A stretch of DNA of 64,000 nucleotides from Panax quinquefolius. Its lineage: Eukaryota; Streptophyta; Magnoliopsida; Apiales; Araliaceae. The position numbers and the translations under genes were made by a program. The stretch is taken from assembly GCA_020205615.1 (NCBI GenBank), contig CM035165.1, forward strand, positions 32,709,544 through 32,773,543, in the 5' to 3' direction. The notes beneath the pieces are model-generated. The model was not told the DNA's origin, did no database searches, and saw only the letters and a list, made by a program, of their open reading frames with translations. Shown piece by piece: positions 33,361 to 46,982 of this stretch. Numbering within the stretch: position 1 is the first letter of the stretch; each line of letters starts with the position of its first letter.

Positions 33361-34742
33361 TGTGGCCTTTTCCAAAATAGGTATCATCACCCATTCTGAG
33401 TTGTCAATACGTGGTACGAAACAACTACAACTTTATTATTACAACATATAAATCGTGAGTTTAAATACGAGATATTGCCATCTGACAATATCCACACGAA
33501 AATAAATTCCCATCATAATTATTGATACATTATTTTACAAAATAGTGAGGACTACTAAACAACTCTCTCTAACCTTCATTCCATACCCCAACTAAGACTC
33601 GCTACATTCTCGCCTCCCCGAGAAGAAAAATGGAACAACAAGGAAAAGGGTGAGCTCAACTAGCCCGGTAAAGAATATTATGACTAAGATAATATACAAC
33701 AAATTATCGTTAGTCTTCAACAAGGAAAAATCTAATAGAATACAATAGACAACAAGTTTTAAATCAATATTCACAGCGGAAATAATAATTCATTAGAAGA
33801 GTTAAGTAGAGAATGCAAACTACTATCTTCTATGTATGAATTTAAAAGTTCATCGTCTTATCTTTTATCCTGTAATATCAATCAATATATATCTGGAATC
33901 AAATATTCATCTTTGCACTACAGGCCAAAGATATTCATCAGTTGGTCATGTTCATCTAAACACCTATTTATCTTTGCACTACGGGCCAAAGATATTCATC
34001 AAAAATCATTCATCTTTGCACTACAGGCCAAATATATTCAATTTATATCATCATTTAGGACTGAGGATGATGAAAAATATTTTTAAAGAAACGAATCCAG
34101 TGAAACAAAATGACAAGGATTAAGGATTAAGGATTCGTACTTTGTTTTATCCATGTCCAAAAATACCTCAAAATAATCATAGTGGTGTAAAATTCAAGAA
34201 TGATCAAAACATGGATACAATCAAAGCTAGTATCCACAATAGATATTTTAGACGAAAAGAATTTTTTTTTATTTTTCGATGAATAGTGCCATATTCGTGA
34301 ATAGTATCGTGAGTATCGTGAATAGTCATATCACGTGAATAAGTAACTCGACACCAAAAGTTCCAAATTTGATAAAACTTTGGATCAATATTTTAGCATA
34401 ATGATATTGAAGAAATAATATCATTACGAAAAAAAATAATATCCCTTACCTCACAAAGACAAGATTTACTAGTTGAAACACCTGATATAAAGCATGACTT
34501 GAGCGCGCAATCGTATAGCAATACTCAAAATATACTCAAAATACTCACAAGAATACGCTCGATAATATAGAGAGAAAAAACTTCAGTTTCTGGTGTGATT
34601 TTCAATTCTAACCTAAGCACCCTATTTATAGGAAAATGCTTAGAACACCAAAGTAGAAAATTTAATATAATATTAATATATATAAAATTTTTCCTACGCA
34701 CACTCTTATAAACTGAAATCAGCTCATTTCAACAACCAACCA
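33361..34742 (-). repeat. 3' LTR of element C, terminal piece
   Basis: Covers the last roughly 1380 bp of the LTR in its own direction. It has a TATA box (complement of 34624-34631), GAATATCTTTGGCC-type units (33905-34035) and the GAGCTCACCC block near 33645. It ends at CAACCAACCA, exactly where the intact LTR continues CAACCAACCAAGCCCACC (53879-53896), so the break is the insertion point of B. Confidence 0.75.
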
Positions 34743-37353
34743 TGTAAGACCCCAACTTATTATTAATGAAATTTAATTTTCTCTATTTATTATTTTGAAA
34801 TAGTAAGGGTTGATTTGATTAATGTGGATAGTTATGGGTAAAATACGCAAATATTTCAAAATAAGCAAGTGGTTATAAAATATTCATTGTTGTGGGGAAT
34901 ATTCGTTTGGTCGTGCAATATTCAATCTTTGTCGGGGAATATTCGTATTGCACGTAGCAAGACCATGTGTGGGCCCATAACTTGAAAGCGATTGGATGAA
35001 GAAAACGACAAATATAAGTTGTTTAAAAATAACGACGTAGTTATTCTACCATTATCTACTATTAAAATACTCGGTGGTTAACACACAAGAAGATACATGG
35101 TATTGCACCAATTATTGATTCTTACGTAAGAAGGCACTACTCAATAATGGTTACGATAATTTGATCGATCAAGATTTTATTTTATTGATTTAATAATTGC
35201 TTGCGTTGATATTTTATATTCTTGTTGTTTCAATAATTGTCATTACACAATTTTCATTATCGAAGCAATAATTCATATTATCCTAATAATATTATTAGAT
35301 AACATTATTGGCAATGTCTAGAAAGTTACGCTCTAGGAGAGGTTTGGTCACCTAATCATGGCCAAGAAGGAGAAATTCTTATTGGAAGCCCTCTTTTCCT
35401 GGAATGGCACAGTTGTCAATATTGTGATTCTATAATATTATTTGTGAATAATTAATTATTGATTCATATCTTTGAGAAAATATTGATTTTATGTGGATAT
35501 AGATGGAGAAAATTTTTAATGTGACAATTGTTGAAAATTGAAATTTTATCTTTCTCTCGATAAAATAATTCATTTAAATATATTATTATATTTTAATAAT
35601 ATAATAATGGTGATATTTTTACAACGAATGTGGGATATATGAGTATACGAGGAGGAAGAGTATTTTTGTTGCAATAAATATTTAAAACATGTTAAACATG
35701 TCGGTGGGACCCCATTTATTGATGAAATTTGATTATAAACTTGTAAAATCGTCTGCTTATGGATTTGATTGATTCCTATTTGGAATTTGGAAAACTTTCT
35801 TCTCGCAAAGTTGTAGAGAATTGAATTTCCTATAAAAATACGCGAGATTCGAATTTTTCTGACAAAAGGGCTATTTATTGTGAATTATTGAAGTTCAAGC
35901 TCAAAATAATTGATTTTTGGAAGTTTAAATTATTTTAAATTAGAAAACGTTTTTCTTACTTTTTCTAGAAGGTGGCATGTGCTTATTGAGCTGAAATCAG
36001 ATTTCAAGAGTAGGCGTAGGAATTTTGATATATATAATAATATTAAATTAAATTTTCTACTTTGGTGTTCTAAGCAATTTTCTATAAATAGGGTGCTTAG
36101 GTTAGAATTGAAAATTACACCAGAAACTGAAGTTTTCTTTCTCTATATTATCGAGCGTATTCTTGTGAGTATTTTGAGTATACTTTGAGTATTGCTATAT
36201 CGGTGCAAGTTCAAGTCATAGCTTATATCCTGTGTTTCACTAAAATCATTGTCTTTGTGGTAAGGGATATTATTTTTTTTTCGTAATGATATTATTTCTT
36301 CAATATCATTATGTTGAAATATTGATCTGAAGTTTTTATCAAATTTGGAACTTTTTGGTGTCTGAGTTACTATTCACGATATCTGACCTATTCACGATAT
36401 CTGATCTTATTTACTGATCACTTTAAGACTATTCATCAAAAAATGAAAATTTTCTTTTCGTCCAAAATATCTATTCTGGATACTAGCTTTGATTGTATCC
36501 ATGTTTTGATCATTCTTGAATTTTACACCACTATAATTATTTTTGAGGTATTTTTGGATATGGATAAAACAAAGTACGAATCCTTAATCCTTAATCCTTG
36601 TCATTTTGTTTCACTGGATTCGTTTTTTTAAAAATATTTTTCATCATCCTCAGTCTTAAATGATGATATTATTGAATATCTTTGGCCTGTAGTGCAAAGA
36701 TGAATGATTTCTGAAGAATATCTTTGGCCCGTAGTGCAAAGATGAACAGGTGTTTAGATGAACATGACCAACTGATGAATATCTTTGGCCTGTAGTGCAA
36801 AGATGAATATTTGATTCTAGATATATATTGATTGATGTTACAGGGATAAAAGATAGACGATGAACTTTTAAATTCATACATAGAAGATAGTTGTTTGCAT
36901 TCTCTACTTAACTCTTCTAATGAATTATTATTTCATTGCGAATATTGATTTAAAATTTGTTGTCTATTGTATTCTATTAGATTTTTCCTGTTGAAGACTA
37001 ACTATAATTTTTGTATATTATCTTAGTCATAATATTCTTTCTTTGGGCTAGTTGAGCTCACCCTTTTCCTTTTTGTTCCATTTTTCTTCTCGTGAGGCGA
37101 GAATATAGCGAGTATGCAGCCTGGGTATGGAATGAGAGTTCTAGAGAGAGTTGTTTAGTAGTCCTCACCATTTTGTAAAATAATGTATCAATAAATGTGA
37201 TGAGGATTTATCTGAGTATAGATATTGTCTAGAAGATAATATTTGTATACAAACTCACAGTTTTATTGTTGTAATAATAAAGTTGTAGTTGTTTACGCAC
37301 CATGTATTGACAACTCGTAATGGGTGATGTATACCTATTTTGGGGGCGTCACG
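34743..37353 (+). repeat. First LTR of array B
   Basis: Begins TGTAAGACCCCAACTTATT and ends GGGGGCGTCACG, 2611 bp. The TATA box is at 36083-36090. GAATATCTTTGGCC units lie at 36671-36810. Only a short TATTCACGATATCTGA repeat stands where A and D have the longer array. Confidence 0.85.
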
Positions 37354-37354
37354 G

Positions 37355-37366
37355 TTGGTATCGAGC
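37355..37366 (+). other. Primer-binding site of array B, first internal region
   Basis: TTGGTATCGAGC one base after the LTR. It lacks one A compared with TGGTATCAGAGC, the common plant initiator-Met site. Confidence 0.7.
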
Positions 37367-37540
37367 TTAGGATATGATCTCTGGCGGAGATCGGGAATAG
37401 AATTAGGAGGGAGAGAGACGAGTAAATCCTTCGCTAGTGTGTCCTACCTAAGCTTATTTGTTAGTTGGTCAAGATATAAGGATATTATGTGATATATTGA
37501 TTTCCTTAATTAACCTTTGTTTTATGGCGATGATTTGAGA

Positions 37541-40500
37541 ATGTCGATGAGAATATTAACAATGGAAATGAGACCGTGGAGACGCTGTGTACTCACCAAC
37601 GAGGAGAACGCGTGCAACAGTCGGGCAATGTTCCTCCCGTGAACAACACCAATCGAAAGCGAGATGATGAACGAGGGGATGTTTAGAAGCTTTTTGCGCT
37701 TCATGCAAAATCGATTTAGGAGACTCGTATTCAAAATATAGAGAAAAAATGATAGCAATTCATGGGTTGTCATAGCCAAGCGCTTCAAAGAGTTGGGACC
37801 ACGAAATTTAAGGGAAAGCCGATCCGATCATGGCGGAAACATGGGTCAAGCAAATTACCAAGATATTTGATGTCTTGGGATGCACGGAGAACGAAGGTTC
37901 CATTCGCCACCTTTATGTTCCGCGTGGCGAGGAAGACTACTTGGTGGGAGTCGTGAAGCGTACCCATCCAAACGCACTCAAGATGTCTTGGGAGACGCGT
38001 TGAAAACTATTTAATGACAAATACTTTCACGAAAGTGTTACGTATATAAAGGAAGTGGAGTTCATCGATTAGAACAAAACAACATGACGGTGTCTCAAAG
38101 ACGAGGCAAAGTTTGCGAGTTATCCGTGTTTGCACCTCATTTGGTGGAGAATGAGGAACGATATGTGCGAATGTTTACGAGAGGTTTGAACCCGCATACG
38201 ACAATATCTCATTTCTCATAAATTTCTCTCTATTCAGATGTGTTGTTAAGTGGCTCAATTGTTAGAGCGAGATAACGAGTATGTTCAACCGAGGGACCAT
38301 AACCGAGGATCGTACCTGAGATAGCGATCAATGAATAATGATAACTAGCGGAGAAAAGAAACAGACGGACAAAATGGTAACCACTTTGGTGGTAATCATA
38401 GCCATGAAAATAGAAGAAGCGAGTCGTCAGAGGAGATTTTAAAAGAGGAGATTTAACAGCGACCATGTGAAGACGACGGTCTTTTGTATGCAATCGGTTC
38501 TAAGGGAGGAGAACGACCACCGGTCATATGCTATAAATGCAGAAAGAGGGACATATCACCAAACCGTCCACAACAGTTCAAGGTATGCTATAATTGTGGA
38601 AAGGAAGGACATATCGCTTCGAGATTGTGCGCAGAGCGAAACCTAGTTCAATGGGGACGGTGACTCAAAAGATCGTCCCAGAAAAAGTCAAAGTCAATCG
38701 GTTCCGAAGAGCGTTTGTTGTGACCGGTCAAAATGAGAGGAACCCAAACGAGGTGATCACGGTAAGCTATTTATAAATTCTTGCGAAGTTTATACCTTAC
38801 TTGATCAATTTGCTACCCATTCATTTATCTCTCCTGCTTATGCTCAACGCTTAAACTTGACTCGGAGAAATTAGACTTTGACCTATCTGTGGAAACTCAT
38901 TAGGAGAAACTTTCATCACATCCACTGCTTATAAATCTTGTTTGATTCAAGTTGGCACCATTACCTTACCATTGACCTTATCTCTTTAAAGATACTTGCT
39001 TTTGATGTTATTTTAGGGATTGATTGGTTAACTACTCATCATGCCAAAATTGATTGTTTTCGTAAGGTTGTTAGTTTTATATTCCTAACCAACCCACAGT
39101 ATGAATTCAAGCAACTAAACCATTAAAATCAATCATTGTCATATCTAATCATAAAGCTATTCGTTTATTGAAAAACGGATGTCAAGCTTTCTTAGCCCAT
39201 GTTATGGATTTGAATAAAGACACGCCAAATTTGAATAATATTCCTGTTGTTATTGACTTTCCCGGCGTATTTCTGAAGAACTTCCGGTCTACCCCGAACG
39301 TGAAGTTGAATTCTTTATTGATCTTGAACCCGGTACAAAGCCCATTTCTAAAACCCCATATCGAATGGCTCCTATTGAACTTCAGGGAGTTAAAGGTCCA
39401 ACTACGAGGAATTGTTGGACATCGGTTTCATTCGTCCCTAGTACATCTCCTTGGGGTGCTCTCTGCTTTATTCAGTAAAGAAGAAAGACGGAGTATGCGA
39501 CTTTGTATTGACTATCGGGAATTGAACCATGTCACCATCAAGAATAGGTATCCTCACCTCGTATTGATGACTTGTTTAATTAGTTGCAAGGGGCACAATT
39601 CTTTTCAAAAATCGATCATCGCTTCCGGATATCATCACCAAGATTAGGGGAGAGGATATTCCAAAGACCGCCTTCGAAACTTCGGTATGGGCATTATGAA
39701 TTCTTAGTCATGTCTTTCGGACTGACTAATGCTCCTGCGGCTTTCATGGATATGATGAACCGAGTATTCAAGGAATATTTGGATCAGTTTGTTGTTGTCT
39801 TTATTGATGACATCCTCATATATTCTAAAAGTCATGAAGATCATGAGCACCATTTGAAGCTGGTACATCAAAGGCTTCGTGAAAACAAACTATATGCCAA
39901 ATTGAAGAAATGCGAGTTCTGGCTTGAGGAAGTAGCATTTCTTGGGCACGTGGTGTCAAAACATGGAGTATCCGTGGACCCGGCGAAGATTGAAGCAATA
40001 CAAAGTTGGGAGAAACCGAAGTCGGTGACCAAAGTACGTAGCTTTCTGGGTCTAGCTGGTTATTATCGGAGATTCGTGGAAGGGTTTTCTCGAATCGCTA
40101 CTCCATTAACTCAGCTAACTCGGAAGGATACAAAATTCGTTTGGAACGAAGAATGCGAGAAGAGTTTCCAAGAGATTAAGAGTAGACTTATTTCTAAGAC
40201 TGTTCTAACAATACCATCCGGTTCTGATGGATTTGTTATCTACAAATGATGCTTGAGCAAAGGGTTAGGATGTGTTCTCATGCAACGTGGAAAAGTCATA
40301 AGCGTATGCCTCGCGACAACTTAAAGAATATGAGAGGAATTATCCTACTCATGATCTAGAGTTGGCGGCAATCGTTGCAGCGCTAAAGATATGGAGGCAC
40401 TATCTATATGAGGAGAAAGTGGAGATATATTCAGACCATAAAAGCTTTAAATATTTCTTCACTCAAAAAGAACTCAACACGCTGCAGCGATGACGTTGGC

Positions 40501-42100
40501 TCGAGCTATTGAAAGACTACGACCACACTATTCAATACCATCCTGGAAAAGCGAACGTGGTAGCTGACGCGTTGAGTAGAAGATCATATGCAGGAATGAG
40601 TGCGATGATGTCAAGTATACGCATAGAGCCAACTTTAATAGAAAAAATCAAGGTTGCTCAAGCCACCGAATCTTGAAATGATGCGTATGAAGAAGAAAGT
40701 ACAAGAAGGAGCTATTCCTAAGCGAGAATTGATGAAGAAGGAATACTTTGAGTCCACTCCGCACTTTGTGTCCCTAACGACTCGATTTGAAGTACAAGAT
40801 TATGATGGAGGCACACAATACACCATTTGCAATCCATCCGGAAGTACTAAAATGTATCGTGATCTTCACATACATTTTGGTGGAACAATATGAAGAGAGA
40901 GATTGCAAAGTTTATCTCAATGTGTTTAACTTGTCAACGTGTAAAGGCGGAGCATCTAGTACCTAAGGGTCCGTTGCAACCACTTGAGATTCCGAAATGG
41001 AAGTGGGAACACATTTCCATGGATTTCAAGTCTGGGTCTTCCTACGGTTTCTCAAGGCATCAATGCTATTTGGGTTATTGTTGATAAATTAACCAAGTCT
41101 CGCTTCATTTCTTACCGATCTGGAGACTTATTCCTTGAACGTCTTGCTAGTATATATGTAAATGAGATTGTGAGGTTACATAGCATGCCAAGATCCATAG
41201 TTTCGGATCGTGACCCAAGATTCACTTCAAGATTTTGGGTTAGCTTGCAAAAAGCTATGGGCGCGGATTCTGATTGATTGACGCATACAATCCTCAAACG
41301 GACGGACAATCGAGAGGACTATTCAAACTCTTGAAGATCTATTAAGACTCGTGTCCTGACTTCAAGGGCGGTTGGGATAAGTATTTACCATTGGTGGAAT
41401 TCTCCTACAACAACAATTATCGAGCAAGTATAGGTGTGGCTCCATTTGAAGCATTATATGGACGAAAGTGTCGCCGCCAATATGTTGGGATGAGGTGGGT
41501 GAAGCAACATTGTTGGGACCCGAGTTAAATACGTATGATCACCGAAAAGATCCAAATGATTCGACAACGATACAAAAGCGGCACAAGATCGACAAAAGAG
41601 TTATGCGGATCTTCATCGAAAGGACGTGGAATTTAGTATAGGGGATCATGTATTGTTGCGAGTTGCTCCATGGAAGGGAGTTACAAGATTTGGGAAGAGA
41701 GGAAAGCTCAATCCACGATTTATTGGTCCATTTCAAATTCTTGACCGAGTAGGAAATGTAGCCTATATAGACTTGCGTTACCTCAAGTATGTCTCGTGTT
41801 CATAATGTGTTTCACATATCGTGCTTCATAAATATGTGAAAGACCCGAACCACGTTATAGAGTTAGAACCGGATTTAAAAATAGTTGAAGACTTAACGTA
41901 TGAGGAGGTACCACAAGATCTTGGATAGGAAGGAGCATGTCCTACGCCAAGAAAGGTCATACCACAAGTTAAAGTTTTGTGGAGGAATCATGCTATAGAG
42001 GAAATGACACGGGAATTAGAAACGGAAATGAAAGCGAGGTATCCTCACCTTTTGAAACACCAGACGTCACGTCAATTTCGAGGAACGAAATTTCATAAGG
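37541..42100 (+). pseudogene. gag-pol of array B, first copy (best preserved)
   Basis: Gag start ATG at 37541. Two zinc-knuckle regions are at 38523-38560 (first one damaged, CYKCRK) and 38581-38632 (CYNCGKEGHIA). The protease stretch is near 38790-39090, with the catalytic D-S/T-G triplet unreadable at about 38800 and LAFDVILGIDWL at 38995-39035. The reverse transcriptase frame is open for 221 residues (39584-40249), with the active-site FIDD at 39800-39811. RNase H runs about 40240-40590 (GCVLMQ..., [16 protein letters not shown]) and breaks at ATCTACAAATGATGC by one base. The integrase HHCC finger is at about 40850-40960 and the core at 41000-41330. The tail has ALYGRKC and the [13 protein letters not shown] block. 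A chromodomain-like C terminus with VLWRNHAIEEMTREL ends near 42060. Several frame breaks lie at CTG/CAG sites. Confidence 0.85.
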
Positions 42101-42108
42101 AGGGAGGT

Positions 42109-44731
42109 TGTAAGACCCCAACTTATTATTAATGAAATTTAATTTTCTCTATTTATTATTTTGAAATAGTAAGGGTTGATTTGATTAATGTGGATAGTTA
42201 TGGGTAAAATACTGCAAATATTTCAAAATAAGCAAGTGGTTATAAAATATTCATTGTTGTTTTGAGAATATTCGTTTGGTCGTGGAATATTCAGTATTGT
42301 CGGGGAATATTCGTAATGACGACGCAGCCCATGTGTGGGCCCCATAACGAAAAGCGATTGGATGAAGAAAGCGACAAATATAAGTTGTTTAAAAATAACG
42401 TACAGAAGTTATTCACAATTAATCTTATTAAAATACTCGGTGGTTAACACACGAGAAGCACACTCAGATATTGCACCAATTATTGATTCTTACGTAAGAA
42501 GGCACTACTCAATAATGGTTACGATAATTATTGATCGATATTTTATTTTATTGATTTAATAATTCTTTGCGTTGATATTTTATATTCTTTGTTGTTTCAA
42601 TAATTGTCATTACACGCATTTTTTTTATTATCGAAGCAATAATTCATATTATCTGAATAATATTATTAGATAACATTATTGGCAATGTCTAGAAAGTTCT
42701 GTCTAAGGAGAGGTTTGGTCACCTAATTGCACGCCAGTAAGGAGAAATTCTTATTGGAAAGCCCCCTCTTTCTTGGGAACTGCCTGGTTGTTAATATTGT
42801 GATTCTGTAATATTATTTGTGAATAATTAATTATTGATTCATATGATGAGAAAAATATTGATTTTATGTGGATATAGATGGAGAAATTTTTAATGTGACA
42901 ATTGTTGAAAATTAAAATTTTATCTTTTTCGATAAAATAATTATTTAAATATATTATTATATTTTAATAATATAATAATGGTGATATTTTACAACGAATG
43001 TGGGATATATGAGTATCTGAGGAGGAAGAGTATTTTTGTTGCAATAAATGTTTAAAACATGTTAAACATGTTTGCATGGACCCCATTTATTGACTAAAAT
43101 TTGATTATAGCACGTAAAATCGTCTGTTTGTGGATTTCTTGTCCATTCCTATTTGGAATTTGGAAAAACTTTCTTCTCGCAAAGTTGTAGAGAATTGAAT
43201 TTCCTATAAAAATTCATGAGATTTGAATTTTCTCGACAAAAGGGCTATTTATTGTGAATTATTGAAGTTCAAGTCTCAAAATAATTGATTTTTGGAAGTT
43301 TAAATTATTTTAAATTAGAAAACGTTTTTTCTTACTTTTTTCTAGAAGGTGGCATGTGCTTATTGAGTGAAATCAGATTTCAAGAGTGGCATAGGAATTT
43401 TGATATATATAATAATATTAAATTAAATTTTCTGCTTTGGTGTTCTAAGCAATTTTCTATAAATAGAGTGCTTAGGTTAGAATTAAAAATTACACCGAAA
43501 ACTGAAGTTTTCTCTCTATATTATCGAGCGTATTCTTGTGAGTATTTTGAGTATACTTTGAGTATTGCTATACGGTGCAAGTTCAAGTCATAGCCTATAT
43601 CCGGTGTTTCAACTAGAAGTACTGTCTTTGTGAGGTAAGGGATATTATTTTTTTTTCGTAATGATATTATTTCTTCAATATCATTATGTTGAAATATTGA
43701 TCTGAAGTTTTTATCAAATTTGGAACTTTTGGTGTCGGAGTTACTATTCACGATATCTGACCTTTATTCACGATATCTGATCTTATTCACGAATACTAAG
43801 ACTATTCATCAAAAATGAAAAATTTTCTTTTAATGCAAAATATCTATTCGGATACTAGCTTTGATTGTATCCATGTTTTGATCATTCTTGAATTTTACAC
43901 CACTATAATTATTTTTGAGGTATTTTTGGATATGGATAAAACAAAGTACGAAATCTTAATCCTTAATCCTTGTCATTTTGTTTCACCGGATTCGCTTTCT
44001 TTAAAATATTTTTCATCATCCTCGCCTTAAATGATGATATTATTGAATATCTTTGGCTGTAGTGCAAAGATGAATGATTTCTGAAGAATATCTTTGGCCC
44101 GTAGTGCAAAGATGAACAGTGTTTAGATGAAACATGACTAATCGATGAATATCTTTGGCACAGTAGTGCAAAGATGAATATTTGATTCTAGATATATATT
44201 GATTGATGTTACAGGGATAAAAGATAGACGATGAACATTTAAATTCATACATAGAAGATAGTTGTTTGCATTCTCTACTTAACTCTTCTAATGAATTATT
44301 ATTTCCGCTGCGAATATTGATTTAAAATTTGTTGTCTATTGTATTCTATTAGATTTTTCCCTGTTGAAGACTAACTATAATTTTTTTGTATATTATCTTA
44401 GTCATAATATTCTTTCTTGGGCTAGTTGAGCTCACCCTTTTCCTTTTTGTTCCATTTTTCTTCTCGTGGGAGGCGAGAATATAATGAAAGTACGCAGTCT
44501 GGGTATGGAATGAGAGTTCTAGAGAGAGTTGTTTAGTAGTCCTCACCATTTTTGTAAAATAATGTATCAATAAATGTGATGAGGATTTATCTGAGTATAG
44601 ATATTGTCTAGAAGATAATATTTGTATACAAACTCACGCTTTATTATTGTAATAATAAAGTTGTAGTTGTTTCGTACCATGTATTGACAACTTTCGGAAT
44701 GGGTGATGTATACCTATTTTGGGGCGCCACA
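42109..44731 (+). repeat. Second LTR of array B (shared by both internal regions)
   Basis: Follows the polypurine tract AAGGAGGGAGG (42097-42107). Begins TGTAAGACCCCAACTTATT and ends GGGGCGCCACA, 2623 bp, with a TATA box at 43458-43465. It is followed not by flanking DNA but by a primer-binding site (44733-44744), which is what marks the tandem. Confidence 0.85.
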
Positions 44732-44919
44732 ATTGGTATCGAGCTTATGGATATGATCTCTGGCGGAGATCGGGGATAGAATTAGGAGGGAGAGACGAGT
44801 AAATCCTTCGCTAGTGTGTCTTACCTAAGCTTATTTGTTAGTTGGTCAAGATATATAAGGATATTATGTGATATATTGATTTCCTTAATTAACCCTTGTT
44901 TTATGACGGATATTTGAGA

Positions 44920-46982
44920 ATGTCGATTGAGAATATTAACAATGGAAATGAGGCTGTGGAGACGCTCAGTACTCACCAACGAGGAGAACGTAACAGTCGA
45001 CAATGTTCCTCCCGTAAACAACACCACCGAAGCGAGATGATGAACGAGGAGATGTTTAGAAGCTTTTTGCGATTCATGCAAAATCGAATTGAGGAGACTC
45101 GTGTTCAAAATATAGGAGGAAATGATAGCAATTCACGGATTGTCACAACCAAGCGATTCAAAGAGTTGGGACCACCAAAATTTAAGGGAAAGCCGGATCC
45201 GATCATGGCGAAAACATGGGTCAAGTAAATTACCAAGATATTCGATGTCTTGGGATGCGGAGAGGAACGAAGGTTCCATTCGCCACCTTTATGTTCCGTG
45301 GCGAGGCGGACTCTTGGTGGGAGTGTTCGTCATATGAAGGAAGTGGAGTTCATCGATTAGAACAAAACAACGTGGCGATTGTCTCGAAGACGAGGCAAAG
45401 TTTGCGAGTTATTGACTTTCCCGACGTATTTCTGAAGAACTTCCCGGTTACCCCTAGAACGTGAAGTTGAATTCTTTATTGATCTTGAACCCGCATACAA
45501 AGCCCATTTCTAAAACCCCATATCGAATGGCTCTATTGAACTTCGGGAGTTAAAGGTCCAACTACGAGAATTGTTGGACATCGGTTTCATTCGTCTAAGT
45601 ACATCTCCTTGGGGTGCTCCTGTTTTTATTAAGAAAGAAGAAAGACGGGAGTATCGACTTTGTATTGATTATCGAAATTGAACCATGTCACCATCAAGAA
45701 TAGGTATCCTCTACCTCGTATTGATGACTTGTTTGACTAGTTGCAAGGGGCACAATTCTTTTCAAAAATCGATCTTCGCTTACGGATATCATCAAATGAA
45801 GATTAGAATTGAGGATATTCAAAGATCGCCTTGAACTTCGGTATGGGCATTATGAATTCTTAGTCATGTCTTTCGGATGACTAATGCTCTTCTTGCGGCT
45901 TTTATGGATATGATGAACCGAGTATTCAAGGAATATTTGGATCGGTTTGTTGTTGTCTTTATTGATGACATCCTCATATATTCTAAAAGTCGTGAAGATC
46001 ATGAGCACCATTTGAAAATTTGGTACTCGAAAGGCTTCGTGAAAACAAACTATATGCCAAATTGAAGAAATGCGAGTTACGGCGAGGAAGTAGCATTTAT
46101 TGGACACGTGGTGTCAAAACATGGAGTATCCGTGGACCCGCCAAGATTGAAGCAATACAAAGTTGGGAACAAGCTGAAGTCGGTGGCCAAGATACGTAGC
46201 TTTACGGTCTCTAGTTGGTTATTATCGGAGATTCGTGGAAGGGTTTTCTCGAATCGCTACTCCATTAACTCACTAACTTTCGGAAGGTTACAAAATTCGT
46301 TTGAGCCGAAGAATGCGAGAAGAGTTTCCAAGAGATTAAGAGGAGACTTATTTCTAAGACTGTTCTAACAATACCATCCGGTTCGGATGGATTTGTTATC
46401 TACAATGATGCTTGAGCAAAGGGTTAGGATGTGTTCTCATGCAACGTGGAAAAGTCATAGCCTATGCCTCACGACAACTTAAAGAATATGAGAGGAATTA
46501 TCCTACCTCATGATCTAAAGTTAGCGTGATCGTTCATGCTTAAAGATATGGAGGCACTTATCTATATGGGGAGAAAGTGGAGATATATTCGGACCATAAA
46601 AGCCTTAAATATTTCTTCACTCAAAAAGAACTCAACATGCGGCAACGACGTTGGCTCGAAAGCTATTGAAAGACTACGACCAAACTATTCAATACTATCC
46701 CGAAAAGCGAACGTGGTAGGCGACGCGTTGAGTAGAAGATCATATATGCAGAATGAGTGCGATGATGTCAAGTATACGCGACAGAGCCAACTTTAATAGA
46801 AAAGTTAAGGTTGCTCAAGCCACCGACACAGAGTGATGCGTATGAAGAAGAAAGTACAAGAAGGAGCTATTCCTAAGCGAGAATTGATGAAGAAGGAATA
46901 CTTCGAGTCCACTCCAGACTTTGTGTCCCTAACGACTCTGATTTGAAGTACAAGATTATGATGGAGGCACACAATACACCAT
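44920..46982 (+). pseudogene. gag-pol of array B, second copy (deleted and truncated)
   Basis: Gag starts with ATG at 44920. At about 45405-45415 gag sequence (GCAAAGTTTGCGAGTTAT) joins directly to the start of the reverse transcriptase region (TGACTTTCCCGACG). About 1.1 kb is lost compared with the first copy, including zinc knuckles and protease. The reverse transcriptase FIDD site is kept at about 45958-45970, and RNase H follows to about 46740. The region stops in the RNase H-integrase spacer at 46982, where the minus-strand LTR begins. Confidence 0.8.

Larger units (their letters stand above)
34743..46982 (+). mobile_element. Tandem Ty3/Gypsy array B: LTR-internal-LTR-internal
   Basis: A plus-strand element with LTRs 34743-37353 and 42109-44731 around an internal region, and then a second, shortened internal region (44732-46982) that directly follows the second LTR through its own primer-binding site. 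There is no third LTR; the second internal region stops inside the pol region at the junction with the minus-strand LTR. Such LTR-shared tandems arise by unequal recombination between copies. No TSD can be tested on the right side. Confidence 0.75.

Noticed and set aside
33832..34123. Open frames of 84-95 residues with repeated FALxAKDIxQxxFIFALQAK patterns (also near 2320-2577, 36656-36881, 44040-44252 and 52980-53267).
   Set aside because: They are translations of the GAATATCTTTGGCC tandem units of the LTRs and occur in any LTR copy. No independent gene evidence.
34738..34742. AACCA as a target-site duplication of array B.
   Set aside because: The right side of B is a deletion junction and the duplication cannot be tested there.
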